Assembly (NCBI RefSeq): GCF_002895945.1
Contig: NZ_NPZB01000001.1
Location: 511,501-575,500 of the forward strand
Origin: Solilutibacter silvestris
GTDB taxonomy: Bacteria; Pseudomonadota; Gammaproteobacteria; Xanthomonadales; Xanthomonadaceae
Length of the DNA: 64,000 bases
Reading direction: 5' to 3'
Position numbers and translations under genes: made by a program. Below are positions 30,024 to 40,820 of the stretch, piece by piece; position 1 is the stretch's first letter; every line of letters begins with the position of its first letter. The notes under the pieces are model-generated. The model made no database searches. It worked only from the letters and a program-made list of their open reading frames with translations, and was not told the DNA's origin.

Positions 30024-33000
30024 GTGGTGGCGGTAGCGTTTCGTCGTGGGCGATCAGGCGACCGCTGCCGGCGATCATGGTGTTCTTCGTGTTGTGCGTG
30101 GCCGGATTGTGGGGCTACCACAAGTTGCCGGTCGCACGCTTCCCCGATATCGCCTTCCCGATGACGGTGGTGACGGTGATCCAGCCGGGCGCATCGCCAT
30201 CGCAACTGGAAACCGAAGTCACCCGCAAGATCGAGGATTCGGTCGCGACGATTCCCAACATCAAGCGCGTCACTTCGACCGTGGTCGAAGGCACCTCGAC
30301 CACTGCGATCGAATTCAATCTCGACACCGACCTGATGGTGGCGCTCAACGACACCAAGGATGCGGTGACGCGCGTGCGCACCGACCTGCCGCAAGACATC
30401 CAGGAACCGATCGTCTCCAAGGTGAACATCGGCGGTTCGTTGCTGACGTACTCGGTGTCGTCACCGGGCATGACGGCGGATGAGCTGTCGTGGTTCGTCG
30501 ATCGCGATGTCGCGCGCGCCGTCTACGGCGTCGAAGGCGTGGCCGCGGTCAATCGCATCGGCGGCATCGATCGCCAGGTGCGCGTCGATCTCGATCCGCA
30601 GGCGCTGGAAGCCTATGGCGTCACCGCCGGCGAAGTGAGCCAGCAACTGCTGGCGATGCAGGTCGAACGGCCCGGCGGCAAGGCCGAACTCGGTGGCGCG
30701 CAGCAGACCATCCGCACCATCGGCACGGTGAAGGATGCACAGCAGTTGCGCGATTACAGCATCGCGCTGGCCGATGGTCGCGCGGTGCGGCTGTCGTCGA
30801 TCGCCACGATCACCGATGCCGCCGCCGATCCCACGCAGGCTGCCTTCCTCGATGGCAAGCCGGTTGTCGGTTTCTCGATGTCGCGCACCCGCGGTTCCGA
30901 CGAACTCAAGGTGAAGGCGGGCGTCGAAGCGGCACTTGCCGAATTGCACAAACTTCATCCGGCGATCAATTTCAATCTCGTCACCGACAATACCGTCGAG
31001 ACCTGGAACAGCTATTCCTCCTCGATGGAAATGCTGGTCGAGGGCGCGTTGCTGGCGTTGCTGGTGGTGTGGCTGTTCCTGCGCGACTGGCGCGCGACGT
31101 GGGTCTCGGCGGTGGCGTTGCCGTTGTCGATCATCCCCACGTTCGCGGTGATCTATTTCCTCGGATTCACCCTCAACATGATCACGTTGCTGGCGATGTC
31201 GGTGGTGGTCGGCATCCTGGTCGACGATGCCATCGTCGAGATCGAGAACATCGTGCGCCATCTCGGCAACGGCAAGTCGCCGATCGATGCCGCGCGCGAA
31301 GCCGCCGACGAAATCGGCACCGCGGTCATCGCGACCTCGATGACGCTGGCGGCGGTGTTCGTCCCGGTCGCCTTCATGCCCGGCATCGCCGGCAAGTTCT
31401 TCCGCGAATTCGGCTGGACGGCCGCGACCGCCGTGCTGTTCTCGCTGCTGGTCGCGCGCCTGCTGACGCCGATGATGGCGGCCTACACGCTGAAGGGCGC
31501 GCACGGCCACGAGCAACCCGACGGCAAGCTGATGACGCGTTACCTCAAGCTGGTCGACTGGGCGCTGCGCAATCGCTGGAAGACGCTGGCAATCGCGACG
31601 GTGCTGTTCTTCGCCTCGCTGGCGATCATTCCGTTCATCCCGGCCACCTTCATTCCGCCCGGCGATCGCGGCCTGAGCAATCTCAGTGTCGAACTCGCGC
31701 CGGGCGCACAGATCGAGGACACCACGCGCATCGCCGAAATCGCACGCGGCAAATTGAAGTCGGCGATCCCCGAACTCAAGCAGGTGTTCACCATGGCCGG
31801 CAGCGTGCCGGACGTCGGCGATCCGGCGAAGTCGGGCGTGGCCGATCCGCGCCGCGCGACGCTGGTGCTCGACTGGGGCGCGAAGGGTGACCGCAAGCGT
31901 TCGCAGGAACAGTTGGAACAGGCCGCGCGCGCAGCGCTGGTCGATCTGCCGGGCGTGAAGATCAGCTACATCAGCAGCGAACCGGGCCAGCAGATGATGC
32001 TGGTGCTGGCCGGCGACGATCCCGACAAACTGGAAAGCGCGGCGTCCGCGGTGGAACGCGATCTGCATACCATCAAGGGCATCGGCAGCATTTCCTCGTC
32101 GGCATCATTGCTGCGGCCGGAATTGCAGATTCGTCCGGACTCCGCGCGCGCCGCCGATCTCGGCGTGTCGACCGCGGCAATCGCCGAAGCCGCGCGCATC
32201 GCCACCGCCGGCGATTACGTGCAGCGCATGGCCAAGCTCAATCTCGCCGATCGCCAGATCCCGATTCGCGTTGGTTTCGCCCTCGACCAGTTGCGCGATC
32301 CCGCCACCATCAGCCGCATGAAGGTGCGCGGGAAATCCGGGCCGGTGCCGCTGGACGCGGTCGCCGACATTCGCCCCGGCAGCGGGCCATCGGTGATCTC
32401 GCGCTACAAGCGCCAGCGCAACGTCACCCTCACCGCCGAGCTCAACGGTCGTCCGCTCGGCGACGTGATGAAGGAAGTGCAGGCGCTGCCGTCGGTGAAG
32501 CGACTGCCAGCGGGCGTGCAATTCCAGAACACCGGCGACGCCGAGATCTTCGTCGAACTGTTCACCGGCTTCCTGCTGGCGATGGTCGCCGGCATCGTCT
32601 GCATCTACATGGTGCTGTTGCTGTTGTTCAACCACGCCACGCAGCCGCTGACCATCCTCGCGGCGATCCCGTTGTGCGCGGGCGGTGCCTTCGGCGCGTT
32701 GCTGATCACCCAGAACATGCTGTCGCTGCCGGCGCTGATCGGCTTGCTGATGCTGATCGGCATCGCCACCAAGAACTCGATCCTGCTGGTCGATTACGCG
32801 GTGATGGCCGAGGACGAACACGGCATGAGCCAGCACGATGCCGTGGTCGATGCCTGCCACAAGCGTGCGCGTCCGGTGCTGATGACCACGATCGCGATGG
32901 GCGCCGGCATGTTGCCGCTGGCGCTCGGGTTCTCCGGCGATTCCAGCTTCCGCGCACCGATGGCGGTGGCGGTGATCGGCGGCCTGATCACCTCGACCCT

Positions 33001-33112
33001 GCTCAGCCTGATCGTGATTCCGGCGACCTATACCGTGCTGGATGATTTCGGCAGCTGGGTGGCGCGGAAGTTCCATCGGAATCCGCATGCACAGGTGGCG
33101 AACGATTCCTGA
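30020..33112 (+). CDS. RND-family multidrug efflux pump, inner-membrane subunit
   Basis: A 1030-residue proton-driven RND transporter. It starts SSWAIRRPLPAIMVFFVLCV and shows the two-fold repeat of transmembrane and periplasmic domains; signatures include MSVVVGILVDDAIVEIENIV with the proton-relay acidic residues of TM4, and LIGLLMLIGIATKNSILLVD in the second half. Size and order are those of the HAE-1/MdtBC-like branch. Overlaps the adaptor gene by ATGA, so the two are translationally coupled. Substrates cannot be predicted. Confidence 0.94.
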   Translation: MSGGGSVSSWAIRRPLPAIMVFFVLCVAGLWGYHKLPVARFPDIAFPMTVVTVIQPGASPSQLETEVTRKIEDSVATIPNIKRVTSTVVEGTSTTAIEFNLDTDLMVALNDTKDAVTRVRTDLPQDIQEPIVSKVNIGGSLLTYSVSSPGMTADELSWFVDRDVARAVYGVEGVAAVNRIGGIDRQVRVDLDPQALEAYGVTAGEVSQQLLAMQVERPGGKAELGGAQQTIRTIGTVKDAQQLRDYSIALADGRAVRLSSIATITDAAADPTQAAFLDGKPVVGFSMSRTRGSDELKVKAGVEAALAELHKLHPAINFNLVTDNTVETWNSYSSSMEMLVEGALLALLVVWLFLRDWRATWVSAVALPLSIIPTFAVIYFLGFTLNMITLLAMSVVVGILVDDAIVEIENIVRHLGNGKSPIDAAREAADEIGTAVIATSMTLAAVFVPVAFMPGIAGKFFREFGWTAATAVLFSLLVARLLTPMMAAYTLKGAHGHEQPDGKLMTRYLKLVDWALRNRWKTLAIATVLFFASLAIIPFIPATFIPPGDRGLSNLSVELAPGAQIEDTTRIAEIARGKLKSAIPELKQVFTMAGSVPDVGDPAKSGVADPRRATLVLDWGAKGDRKRSQEQLEQAARAALVDLPGVKISYISSEPGQQMMLVLAGDDPDKLESAASAVERDLHTIKGIGSISSSASLLRPELQIRPDSARAADLGVSTAAIAEAARIATAGDYVQRMAKLNLADRQIPIRVGFALDQLRDPATISRMKVRGKSGPVPLDAVADIRPGSGPSVISRYKRQRNVTLTAELNGRPLGDVMKEVQALPSVKRLPAGVQFQNTGDAEIFVELFTGFLLAMVAGIVCIYMVLLLLFNHATQPLTILAAIPLCAGGAFGALLITQNMLSLPALIGLLMLIGIATKNSILLVDYAVMAEDEHGMSQHDAVVDACHKRARPVLMTTIAMGAGMLPLALGFSGDSSFRAPMAVAVIGGLITSTLLSLIVIPATYTVLDDFGSWVARKFHRNPHAQVANDS

Positions 33113-33123
33113 TCGCACAAATG

Positions 33124-33148
33124 AAAAGCCCGGCAATGCCGGGCTTTT
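33124..33148. terminator. Bidirectional terminator after RND pump
   Basis: Perfect 11-bp stem AAAAGCCCGGC / GCCGGGCTTTT with loop AAT. The terminal T-run on one strand and A-run on the other let it serve both the pump operon and the convergent small gene. Confidence 0.9.
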
Positions 33149-33167
33149 CGCTGTGGTCAATGATCGA

Positions 33168-33560
33168 TCAGTGACTGTTGTTGCCTTTTGAATCCGTGTC
33201 TTCGGCGCGACCTTGGCCATTGCGCGACGTCCAGGATCCACTGGTGCGCGCTTGTGGGCATACCGACAAATATTGGTTGAGCGAGTCGTAATCGGCCTGT
33301 TGCCAGTTGCGCACGCCGTAATAGTTCTCCGGCCGGCAGAGGAAGGTCGGCGTCCATGCCCCGGTATACGGCGGCAGGGGCACCCAGCACTGCGGCGACT
33401 GGATCTCGTTGTGCTGGATCGACGCAGCCTGCGTGCAGAACACGAATGGATCGTCCTGACGGTAACGCAATTTCTCGTAGTAACCCTTCTGCTGGGCCAC
33501 GGCGACGCCGGACAACGCCAATGCTGTCCCCGCGATCAAAAGAACCTGACGCTTCATCAC
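33168..33560 (-). CDS. Secreted 130-residue protein of unknown function
   Basis: Signal peptide MKRQVLLIAGTALALSGVAV-AQQ, then a mature domain of about 107 residues with four Cys (VFCTQAAS, PQCWVPLP, FLCRPENYY, SVCPQAR) that could form two disulfides, and many aromatic residues. The C-terminal tail is hydrophilic (GRAEDTDSKGNNSH). No family recognised. Preceded by an AGGGGG-like ribosome binding site; two adjacent ATGs are possible starts. Confidence 0.7.
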   Translation of the reverse strand: MMKRQVLLIAGTALALSGVAVAQQKGYYEKLRYRQDDPFVFCTQAASIQHNEIQSPQCWVPLPPYTGAWTPTFLCRPENYYGVRNWQQADYDSLNQYLSVCPQARTSGSWTSRNGQGRAEDTDSKGNNSH

Positions 33561-33622
33561 ACGACCCCCTCCGCTCCCGTTTGTGCGGATCGTAGCATAG
33601 TGTGATTGCAGTCAAGAAACCG

Positions 33623-35698
33623 TCAAGCCAGCGCCTCCAGCTGGACGATCCCGCCGAGCAGGCGGTCGAGCTGGCCGAGCAGGGCCAGGCGGTTGCGGCG
33701 GATGGCCGGGTCGTCGGCGTTGACCATGACCTGGTCGAAGAACTGGTCGACCTGTGGGCGCAGTCGCGCCAGCCGGGTCAGGGCGGCGACGTAGTCGTGG
33801 GGATCGTGGCCGCTGACGTGCAGTTCGCCGTCGGTCGCGGCCACGGCTTCGGCCAGTTCGAGCTCGGCCGGTTCCTTCAGCAGCGACGGATCGACCTCGG
33901 CGGGAATCTCGCCCTCGGCCTTGCGCAGGATGTTGCGAATGCGCTTGTTGGCGGCGGCGAGCGCTTCGGCTTCCGGCAATCGCGCGAATTCGCCGATGGC
34001 ATCGATGCGGCGGTCGAAGTCGTACAGCGAATGCGGGCGCTTGCCGGCCACGGCGTTGAAGTGCGTTGCCGGCACGGACTTGTCGGCGTAGTAACCCTTG
34101 AGGCGATCGAGGATGAAGTCGTAGAGCTCGTTGACGTCGGCCTGCACGTTCTTCGCCGCGAGCCCCGCATTGGCGGTGGCGAGCAGATGGGCGAGATCGA
34201 GATCAAATCCGCTCTCGATGATCGTGCGCGCCAGTCCCAGCGCATTGCGTCGCAGCGCGAACGGATCCTTGTTGCCGGTTGGCTTCAACCCCGCCGCGAA
34301 TCCGCCCGCCAGCGTGTCAAGGCGTTCGGCGATCGCCAGCACCTTGCCTGTTTGCGACAGCGCGATGTCATCGCCGGCGAAGCGCGGTTGATACGCCTCG
34401 TCGATCGCCAGCGCGATGTCCGATGATTCACCAGCAGCCTGCGCGTAATGACGTCCGGCAATGCCCTGCAGTTCCGGGAATTCGTTGACCATGCGCGATT
34501 GCAGGTCATTCTTCGACAATTCCCCGGCACGCTTCGCCTGCACCGGATCGGCGCCGACGTCCTGCGCGATCGTTTCCGCCAATGCGGCAACGCGTTGCAC
34601 CTTGTCGGCGACGCTGCCGAGTTTGGCCTGATAGGTGACGGTCTTGAGGCCATCGCCCATCGCCACCAGACCCTGCTTCAAATCCTCGTCGAAGAAGAAC
34701 TTGGCATCGGCGAAGCGCGGGCGGATCACGCGTTCGTAACCCTTGCGCACTTCCACCACGTCCTTCGAGGGAATGTTGGCGATGCCGATGAAGTGTTCGC
34801 TCAACTGCTGCGCACCATCGAGCACCGCGAAGAACTTCTGGTTGGTCTCCATCGTCGAGATCAGCGCTTCGTGCGGCACGGTGAGGAAGTCGCGCTCGAA
34901 CTGGCAGGCGACAGCGACCGGCCATTCCACCAGACCGTTCACTTCTTCCAGCAAATCGTCGGAGATGCGGGCGTGGCCGCCGACCGTCTTCGCGGCCTGT
35001 TGTGCTTCGCTGCGGATGCGTTCGCGGCGTTCGTCGGGATCGACCAGCACATTCGCATCGCGCAGCGCAGCGACGTAATCGTTCACCGCATTGATCCACA
35101 CCGGCTTGTCGTGCAGGAAACGATGGCCGCGCGACATCCGGCCCGACTTGGTGCCCATCAGTTCGCAATCGACCACGTCGTTGCCGAACAGCAGCACCAG
35201 CCAGTGCACCGGTCGCGCGAAGGCGTAGTCGTGATCGCCCCAGCGCATCGGCTTGGGGATCGGCATCGCGGCGATGGCCTCGCGTACGATCTCCGGCAGC
35301 AGGTCGGCGGTGCGTGCACCGGTGCGCTTCGAGCGATGGACGAAGCGTTCACCCTTGTTGTCGCTGGTGCGTTCGAGTTGCGTCCACTCGATGCCGGCCT
35401 TGGCAGCGAACCCTTGCAGTGCCTTGGTCGGCTGACCGTCCGCGTCGAGCGCGATGTTGAGATACGGGCCGAGCACTTCGCTCGCTTGCTCCGGCTGCTC
35501 GGTGGCGACCGCGGGCAGCAGCACCGCGAGTCGGCGTGGCGTGTACAGCGGCTTGGCGTCGCCGCGTTCGCAGGCGATGCCGCGCGCTTCCAACCCCTTG
35601 GTCACGCCATCGAAAAACGCCTGTGCAAGGCCGGGCAGCGCCTTGACCGGCAATTCGTCGGTGCCGAGTTCGATCAAGAGCGGAAGTTGTTGACTCAT
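33623..35698 (-). CDS. glyS: Glycyl-tRNA synthetase beta subunit
   Basis: A 691-residue beta subunit of the bacterial alpha2-beta2 GlyRS, starting [20 protein letters not shown] and including the HD-like region and C-terminal anticodon-binding (DALR) domain. The length is normal. It is required with GlyQ to charge tRNA-Gly. It is separated from glyQ by a GST gene on the same strand, an arrangement that keeps the subunits in one transcript. Confidence 0.96.
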   Translation of the reverse strand: MSQQLPLLIELGTDELPVKALPGLAQAFFDGVTKGLEARGIACERGDAKPLYTPRRLAVLLPAVATEQPEQASEVLGPYLNIALDADGQPTKALQGFAAKAGIEWTQLERTSDNKGERFVHRSKRTGARTADLLPEIVREAIAAMPIPKPMRWGDHDYAFARPVHWLVLLFGNDVVDCELMGTKSGRMSRGHRFLHDKPVWINAVNDYVAALRDANVLVDPDERRERIRSEAQQAAKTVGGHARISDDLLEEVNGLVEWPVAVACQFERDFLTVPHEALISTMETNQKFFAVLDGAQQLSEHFIGIANIPSKDVVEVRKGYERVIRPRFADAKFFFDEDLKQGLVAMGDGLKTVTYQAKLGSVADKVQRVAALAETIAQDVGADPVQAKRAGELSKNDLQSRMVNEFPELQGIAGRHYAQAAGESSDIALAIDEAYQPRFAGDDIALSQTGKVLAIAERLDTLAGGFAAGLKPTGNKDPFALRRNALGLARTIIESGFDLDLAHLLATANAGLAAKNVQADVNELYDFILDRLKGYYADKSVPATHFNAVAGKRPHSLYDFDRRIDAIGEFARLPEAEALAAANKRIRNILRKAEGEIPAEVDPSLLKEPAELELAEAVAATDGELHVSGHDPHDYVAALTRLARLRPQVDQFFDQVMVNADDPAIRRNRLALLGQLDRLLGGIVQLEALA

Positions 35699-35734
35699 GG
35701 TTTGGACCTTGCGGAGTGTTTCTGTCGAGCGGAT

Positions 35735-36370
35735 TCAGTTCGGCGTCGGGGCGTCGAAGGGAACGTAGAACTGCTTGAATGTCGGCAATGCTTCGTAACC
35801 ATCGACGCGTGCCTGCAACGCCGGGAATGCGGCAAGATCGATCGGCACGGCATCACGGAGATAGGTGGCGGCGCAGGCGAGCATGATGTCAGCCTGCGAG
35901 ATCGCATCGCCAACCAGCCACTCGCGATCGGCACGTTCGCGGCAGATGCGCTCGAGTTCCGCCAGCGATGCTTCGCTTTGCGCGCGACAACGCTTCAGCC
36001 AAGGTGCGTGATGCAATTCGACCGGACGGAAGATGCGTTCGTAGACCAGCATAATGCCCTTGTCGAGTGCGCCGACGGCGAGTGCGATCAGCTTCAGCGC
36101 ATCGCGGCGCTGCGGATCGTTGGCCGGCAACAACTGATGTTCATGGCCGGGCAGGCGATCAAGCCAGTCGATGATCAGCGCTGATTCCGTCAGTGCTTCG
36201 TCGTCGTCCAGTACCAGGACCGGCACGCGGCCCTGAGGATGGAATTCGCGGATCTTCGCGGCATCCTTGCCCACCGACCAGTCGCGATGCTCGAACGTCA
36301 TGCCGAGCAATGACAGACTGATGGCGACGCGCCGCACATACGGCGAGTCGTACATGCCGATCAGGATCAT
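35735..36370 (-). CDS. Glutathione S-transferase
   Basis: A 211-residue GST with an N-terminal thioredoxin-like domain ([40 protein letters not shown] is the glutathione-binding strand and SNAIL/TRAP-like ES motif) and an all-helical C-terminal domain. Its ATG overlaps the glyQ stop by four bases and glyS follows after 36 bp, so it is embedded in the glyQS operon. The frame continues upstream to 36904 inside glyQ but that is not GST-like. Confidence 0.9.
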   Translation of the reverse strand: MILIGMYDSPYVRRVAISLSLLGMTFEHRDWSVGKDAAKIREFHPQGRVPVLVLDDDEALTESALIIDWLDRLPGHEHQLLPANDPQRRDALKLIALAVGALDKGIMLVYERIFRPVELHHAPWLKRCRAQSEASLAELERICRERADREWLVGDAISQADIMLACAATYLRDAVPIDLAAFPALQARVDGYEALPTFKQFYVPFDAPTPN

Positions 36371-37290
36371 GCGGCCTCCTTTGCTTGTTTCTTCAGTCCG
36401 GGGAATCCGAGTTTCTCGCGCTGGGCGAAATACGCTTCGGCGACGGCCTGCGACAACTTGCGCACGCGCAGGATGTAGCGCTGCCGTTCGGTGACGCTGA
36501 TGGCGCGACGGGCGTCGAGCAGGTTGAAACTGTGGCTGGCCTTCATCACCTGCTCGTAGGCGGGCAATGGCAAGCCGACTTCGACCAGTTTCATCGCTTC
36601 CGCTTCGCAGGCATCGAAGCGATGGAACAGTTCGGTGACGTCGGCGTATTCGAAGTTGTAGGTGCTCTGTTCGACTTCGTTCTGGTGGTAGACGTCGCGA
36701 TAGGTGACCGCTGTGCCATCGGGACCGTAGGTCCACACCAGGTCGAACACGTTGTCGACGTTCTGCAGATACATGCACAGCCGTTCGAGGCCATAGGTGA
36801 TCTCGCCCAGTACCGGCCGGCATTCGAGACCGCCGGCCTGCTGGAACCAGGTGAACTGGGTGACTTCCATGCCGTTCAACCACACTTCCCAACCCAGCCC
36901 CCACGCGCCCAGCGTCGGCGATTCCCAGTTGTCCTCGACCAGTCGCAAGTCATGCACCAGCGGATCGACACCGAGCGCCTTCAGCGACTCGAAATACAGC
37001 TCGACGATGTTGTCCGGCGACGGCTTCATCACCACCTGGTATTGGTAGTAACGCTGCAGGCGATTGGGGTTCTCGCCATAACGGCCATCGGTGGGACGGC
37101 GGCAAGGCTGCACGTAGGCGGCATTCCACGGCTCGGGGCCGAGCGCGCGCAGGAAGGTGGCGGGATGGAACGTGCCGGCACCGACTTCCAGATCGAGCGG
37201 CTGGATCAGCACGCAGCCAAGATCGCCCCAGTAGGCGTTGAGGCGCTGGATGAGTTGCTGGAAGGTGATGGAAACGCGCGCGGCAGGCAT
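36367..37290 (-). CDS. glyQ: Glycyl-tRNA synthetase alpha subunit
   Basis: A 307-residue catalytic alpha subunit of bacterial GlyRS, with the class II motifs in [40 protein letters not shown] and [20 protein letters not shown]. Works with GlyS. First gene of a glyQ-GST-glyS operon, divergent from the amidotransferase gene. Confidence 0.96.
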   Translation of the reverse strand: MPAARVSITFQQLIQRLNAYWGDLGCVLIQPLDLEVGAGTFHPATFLRALGPEPWNAAYVQPCRRPTDGRYGENPNRLQRYYQYQVVMKPSPDNIVELYFESLKALGVDPLVHDLRLVEDNWESPTLGAWGLGWEVWLNGMEVTQFTWFQQAGGLECRPVLGEITYGLERLCMYLQNVDNVFDLVWTYGPDGTAVTYRDVYHQNEVEQSTYNFEYADVTELFHRFDACEAEAMKLVEVGLPLPAYEQVMKASHSFNLLDARRAISVTERQRYILRVRKLSQAVAEAYFAQREKLGFPGLKKQAKEAA

Positions 37291-37355
37291 CGGGAAGGCC
37301 GTAAATTCACGAGTTCATTAGTATAGATGGCGTGCCCGCCCGCCAAGGTGCATCG

Positions 37356-38075
37356 ATGCCGCCACGCTTCCTCATCCTCCAGACCGGCCAGCCGGTGGCC
37401 AGCCAGCGCCGCCACGGCGGATTCGCGCACTGGATCCGCGTCGCCGCCGGCTTGGAGCGCGCGCAAGCGGATGTAGTGGACGTCGAGGCTGGCGAAGCGT
37501 TGCCGCAACATCGCGACTACTCCGGCGTGCTGGTGTCGGGGTCGCCGGCGATGGTGACCGAGCGTCGCGACTGGAGCGAGCGCAGTGCCGAATGGTTGCG
37601 CGATGCCGCGGAAGCGGGTGCGCCGATCCTCGGGATCTGCTACGGCCACCAGTTGCTGGCGCACGCATTGGGCGGCGAAGCCGGTGACAACCCACGTGGC
37701 CGCGAGATGGGCACGGTGGATGTGCGGTTGGAAAACACCGCCGGCGATCCGCTGTTCCATGGCCTGCCCGATACCTTCCGCGCTCAGGTGACGCATCTGC
37801 AGAGCGTGTTGCGGATGCCCGATGGCGGCGTGCGGCTGGCGACGTCCGAGCTCGATGGTTGCCAGGCCTTCCGTTGGGGCCGCGCGACCTGGGGCCTGCA
37901 GTTCCATCCCGAATTCAGCGCCGCGCGCATGCACGGCTACGTGCGCGCCCGCGCCGACGCCTTGCGCGCGGAAGGGCATGATCCCCACACAATGTCGCGT
38001 AACATCGGCGCCGCACCGGTGGCCCGCAAGGTGCTCCGCCGATTCATCCAGCACGCACGCAATCACGGAACCTGA
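37356..38075 (+). CDS. Class I glutamine amidotransferase (GMP synthase-like)
   Basis: A 239-residue stand-alone GATase1 domain. The nucleophile Cys is in ILGICYGHQLLAHALGG, the oxyanion segment VSGSPAMVTE precedes it, and the catalytic His/Glu are in GLQFHPEFSAARM. It lacks the synthase domain of GuaA, so it belongs to the free amidotransferases of unknown acceptor, often annotated GuaA-like. Its stop overlaps the next start (TGATG). A GTG at 37332 is an alternative start. Confidence 0.85.
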   Translation: MPPRFLILQTGQPVASQRRHGGFAHWIRVAAGLERAQADVVDVEAGEALPQHRDYSGVLVSGSPAMVTERRDWSERSAEWLRDAAEAGAPILGICYGHQLLAHALGGEAGDNPRGREMGTVDVRLENTAGDPLFHGLPDTFRAQVTHLQSVLRMPDGGVRLATSELDGCQAFRWGRATWGLQFHPEFSAARMHGYVRARADALRAEGHDPHTMSRNIGAAPVARKVLRRFIQHARNHGT

Positions 38076-38977
38076 TGACGATGGACGAAATTCGCAAGCC
38101 GGCCTCGAACGAGATTCGCAAGGTGCCCGCCTCCGCCGGCGCGCAATGGCTGATCGATGGCTTCGCAACGCTGAAGGCATCGCCGACCGGGTTCGGGGCG
38201 ATGGGGTTGGTGTACGGCGTGCTCGCGGCATTGATGGCGGGCGTCGTGATGTTGCTGCCGCAGGCCGCATTCGTGGTGCAGACGCTGTGGTTCCTTGCCG
38301 CGCCGGTATTGACGGCGGGGCTGGTCTGGGCCGCGCGTGAAGTCGCCGAAGGGCGTCATGTTGGCGTTGCCGCTTACTCCGAGCCGGCAAGGCAAGGGAA
38401 AGTGCCGTCGTTGCTCGCCACGCTGTTGCCGCAATTCGTTGCCGCGGTGTTGATCGCCGGGCTCGCCTTCGTGCTGATCGGATACGACAACGTCCGCACG
38501 ATGATGGAGGTATTCGAAAAGATGCGCGATGCCCCACCGGGAGCGCAACCGGATCCTGCGTTGCTGGCTGCATTGCCCGCCGGTGGGGTTCTGTTGTGGA
38601 TGCTGTGCGCGATATTGATCGGGTTCGCGATGTTCTTCGTGACCTTCATCGCCGTTCCCGGAATCATGCTTGGTGGCAAGGACGTGTTCACCGCATTGCG
38701 TGCCAGCTGGCGCGCCAGCCTGCGCAACTTGCCGGCGATGCTGGTGTTGATCGTGCTGCTCATCATCATGCTGATCGGCATCGCCCTGCTGGCCGGCATC
38801 GTCGGCGCGATCGTCGGCATTGTTGCCGGACAGGTGATGCAGATGCTGGTGGTCCAGTTGGTGATGATGACCGTGCTTGCACCGGTGATGGCGGCTGCCG
38901 CGACCAGTGCCTGGCGCTCGATGCTGGGCGCAGACGCCGGCCCACCAGCGCTGCCAGTGGGGCAGCTGCAAGCCTGA
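38075..38977 (+). CDS. BPSS1780-family multi-pass membrane protein
   Basis: A 300-residue protein with a short cytosolic start (EIRKPASNEIRKVPASAGAQ) and about six hydrophobic segments, the last ones very Ile/Leu-rich (LVLIVLLIIMLIGIALLAGI). The N-terminal plan and size resemble the BPSS1780 family of uncharacterised proteobacterial membrane proteins. Translationally coupled to the preceding amidotransferase. Confidence 0.7.
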   Translation: MTMDEIRKPASNEIRKVPASAGAQWLIDGFATLKASPTGFGAMGLVYGVLAALMAGVVMLLPQAAFVVQTLWFLAAPVLTAGLVWAAREVAEGRHVGVAAYSEPARQGKVPSLLATLLPQFVAAVLIAGLAFVLIGYDNVRTMMEVFEKMRDAPPGAQPDPALLAALPAGGVLLWMLCAILIGFAMFFVTFIAVPGIMLGGKDVFTALRASWRASLRNLPAMLVLIVLLIIMLIGIALLAGIVGAIVGIVAGQVMQMLVVQLVMMTVLAPVMAAAATSAWRSMLGADAGPPALPVGQLQA

Positions 38978-39002
38978 GGCAATCGCGCAACAGCGATCGC
39001 TG

Positions 39003-40781
39003 TTACTGCGATCCTCCCAACAAGCGCTCACTCAACGGCACCAGTCGCAAGCCCACTTGCGCGACGCGATCGTCGTGCAGGCGGTGGACGGTGAGGATGG
39101 CATTGCCGATGGACAGTTGATCGCCGGGTTGCGGCTGTTCGTCGAAGCGTTCGTCGAACAAGAGTGCTGCGGTGTGTTTCGCGAATCGTTTCGGCAGATT
39201 CAGGCCATAGAACTCGGCGATATCGCCCAGCGGGGCGTCGCCGCCGAACAGGAATTCGCCGAAACCGGGCTGCGGCGAGTTCGCGGAATCGGCGCCGCGG
39301 GCGACGAAGTACCAGTCGAGCCGCCGCGCCGACGTGGTCGGCGCCAGCATGTAGGCGTAGTCACCCGGGCGCAGGTCGCCGGCCTCATTGCCCTGCACGA
39401 TGCGACCATCGCGCACCACCATCGCCACCCGCACGTCGAGTGGCCAGGTTTCGGTCGCGAGGGCGCGCGCGCCGGGCGCGACGCGATAGCCGAGCAATTC
39501 GTATTCAAGCTGGCCGGGCAGGTCGAGGTGGACGCGGCGGGTGTCGGGATCGTTGCGCGGCACCGCGACGCCGAATGCGTGCGCGGCGCGCTCCAGCGTC
39601 CAGCCTTGCACGATCAACGAGGCGAGGACCACGACGAATGCGACATTGAAGTACAGCCACGCATCGGGCAGTTGCGCCAGCAAGGGAATCGATGCCAGGA
39701 AGATGCTGACCGCGCCGCGCAGCCCGACCCAGGCGATGAAGCCGATCTCGCCCCAGCGATAGCGGAATGGCAGCAGGCATACCAGCGTGGTCACCGGGCG
39801 TGCGACCAGCATCAGGAACGCGGCGACGCCGAGTGCTGGCCACAACACCTGCAACAGCGCGTGTGGCGTAGCCAGCAATCCGAGCAGCAGGAACATCAGC
39901 AATTGCGCGAACCAGGTCGCGGCGTCCTGCACCGACATCACTTCATGGCGGGCGCGCACCGGGCGATTCGCCACGATCACGCCAGCCGCGTACACCGCCA
40001 GATAACCGCTGCCACCGATCAGGTTGGTGAGCGCGAACAGCGTCACCGCGCCGGCCATCGCCAGCCATGGATGCAGGCCCGACGGGAAGTCGTAGCGGTT
40101 GAGCGCGGCCACGATCAGGCGGCCGCCGCCGTAGCCCATCAACGCGCCGCAGCCCATCGCCCAGATCACCTGCAGGATGATCACGAACACGCTGCCTTGG
40201 CCGTTGCCGGCGACCCAACCGGCCAGCGCGACGGTCAGGAACACGGCCATCGGATCGTTGGCGCCGGATTCGATTTCCAGCGTGCTGCCGGCGCGTCGTT
40301 CCAAGTGCAGGCCGCGCGCGCGAATCAGGAAGAACACCGCGGCGGCGTCGGTCGAGGCGAGCACGGTGCCGAGCAAAAGTGACTGCAAGGTGCCGAGAGC
40401 CAGCAGCCAGTGCGCGGCGACCGCGGTCAGCGACGCGGTGATCAGCACGCCGACGGTGGACAGCACCAATGCTGGCTTGATCGCCCCTCGCACCTGCGAC
40501 GCGCGTGTCTGCAGGCCGCCATCGAACAGGATCAGGCACAGCGCCAGCGCGCCGATCTGGTAGGTGAATCCGGTGTCGTCGTAGCGGATGCCGCCGGGGC
40601 CATCGACGCCCAGCAGCAAGCCGAGGATCAGGAACACCAGCAGCAACGGTGCGCCGAAACGCCGCGCCAGCAATGACGAACCGATTCCGGCCAGCACCAG
40701 AACGGCGTAGCCAAGCAAACGATTGTCGATGTGGTGCAGCTGTTCCAAACGCGCGTCCGTTCCGCCGGATGATGCATTCAT
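39003..40781 (-). CDS. cvrA: CvrA/NhaP2-type potassium/proton antiporter
   Basis: A 592-residue CPA1-family antiporter. After a short N-terminus come about 12 membrane segments including GGIRYDDTGFTYQIGALALC, LGTVLASTDAAAVFFLIRAR and IESGANDPMAVFLTVALAG (the ion-binding Asp region), followed by a cytosolic part with a TrkA-C domain (AHAFGVAVPRNDP ... LGYRVAPGARAL) and a C-terminal CorC/HlyC-like domain. Likely exchanges potassium for protons in volume or pH control. Confidence 0.9.
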   Translation of the reverse strand: MNASSGGTDARLEQLHHIDNRLLGYAVLVLAGIGSSLLARRFGAPLLLVFLILGLLLGVDGPGGIRYDDTGFTYQIGALALCLILFDGGLQTRASQVRGAIKPALVLSTVGVLITASLTAVAAHWLLALGTLQSLLLGTVLASTDAAAVFFLIRARGLHLERRAGSTLEIESGANDPMAVFLTVALAGWVAGNGQGSVFVIILQVIWAMGCGALMGYGGGRLIVAALNRYDFPSGLHPWLAMAGAVTLFALTNLIGGSGYLAVYAAGVIVANRPVRARHEVMSVQDAATWFAQLLMFLLLGLLATPHALLQVLWPALGVAAFLMLVARPVTTLVCLLPFRYRWGEIGFIAWVGLRGAVSIFLASIPLLAQLPDAWLYFNVAFVVVLASLIVQGWTLERAAHAFGVAVPRNDPDTRRVHLDLPGQLEYELLGYRVAPGARALATETWPLDVRVAMVVRDGRIVQGNEAGDLRPGDYAYMLAPTTSARRLDWYFVARGADSANSPQPGFGEFLFGGDAPLGDIAEFYGLNLPKRFAKHTAALLFDERFDEQPQPGDQLSIGNAILTVHRLHDDRVAQVGLRLVPLSERLLGGSQ

Positions 40782-40820
40782 CCTAGCAATAGCGTATTGC
40801 GCCGCGCTGGCACGCGGCGA

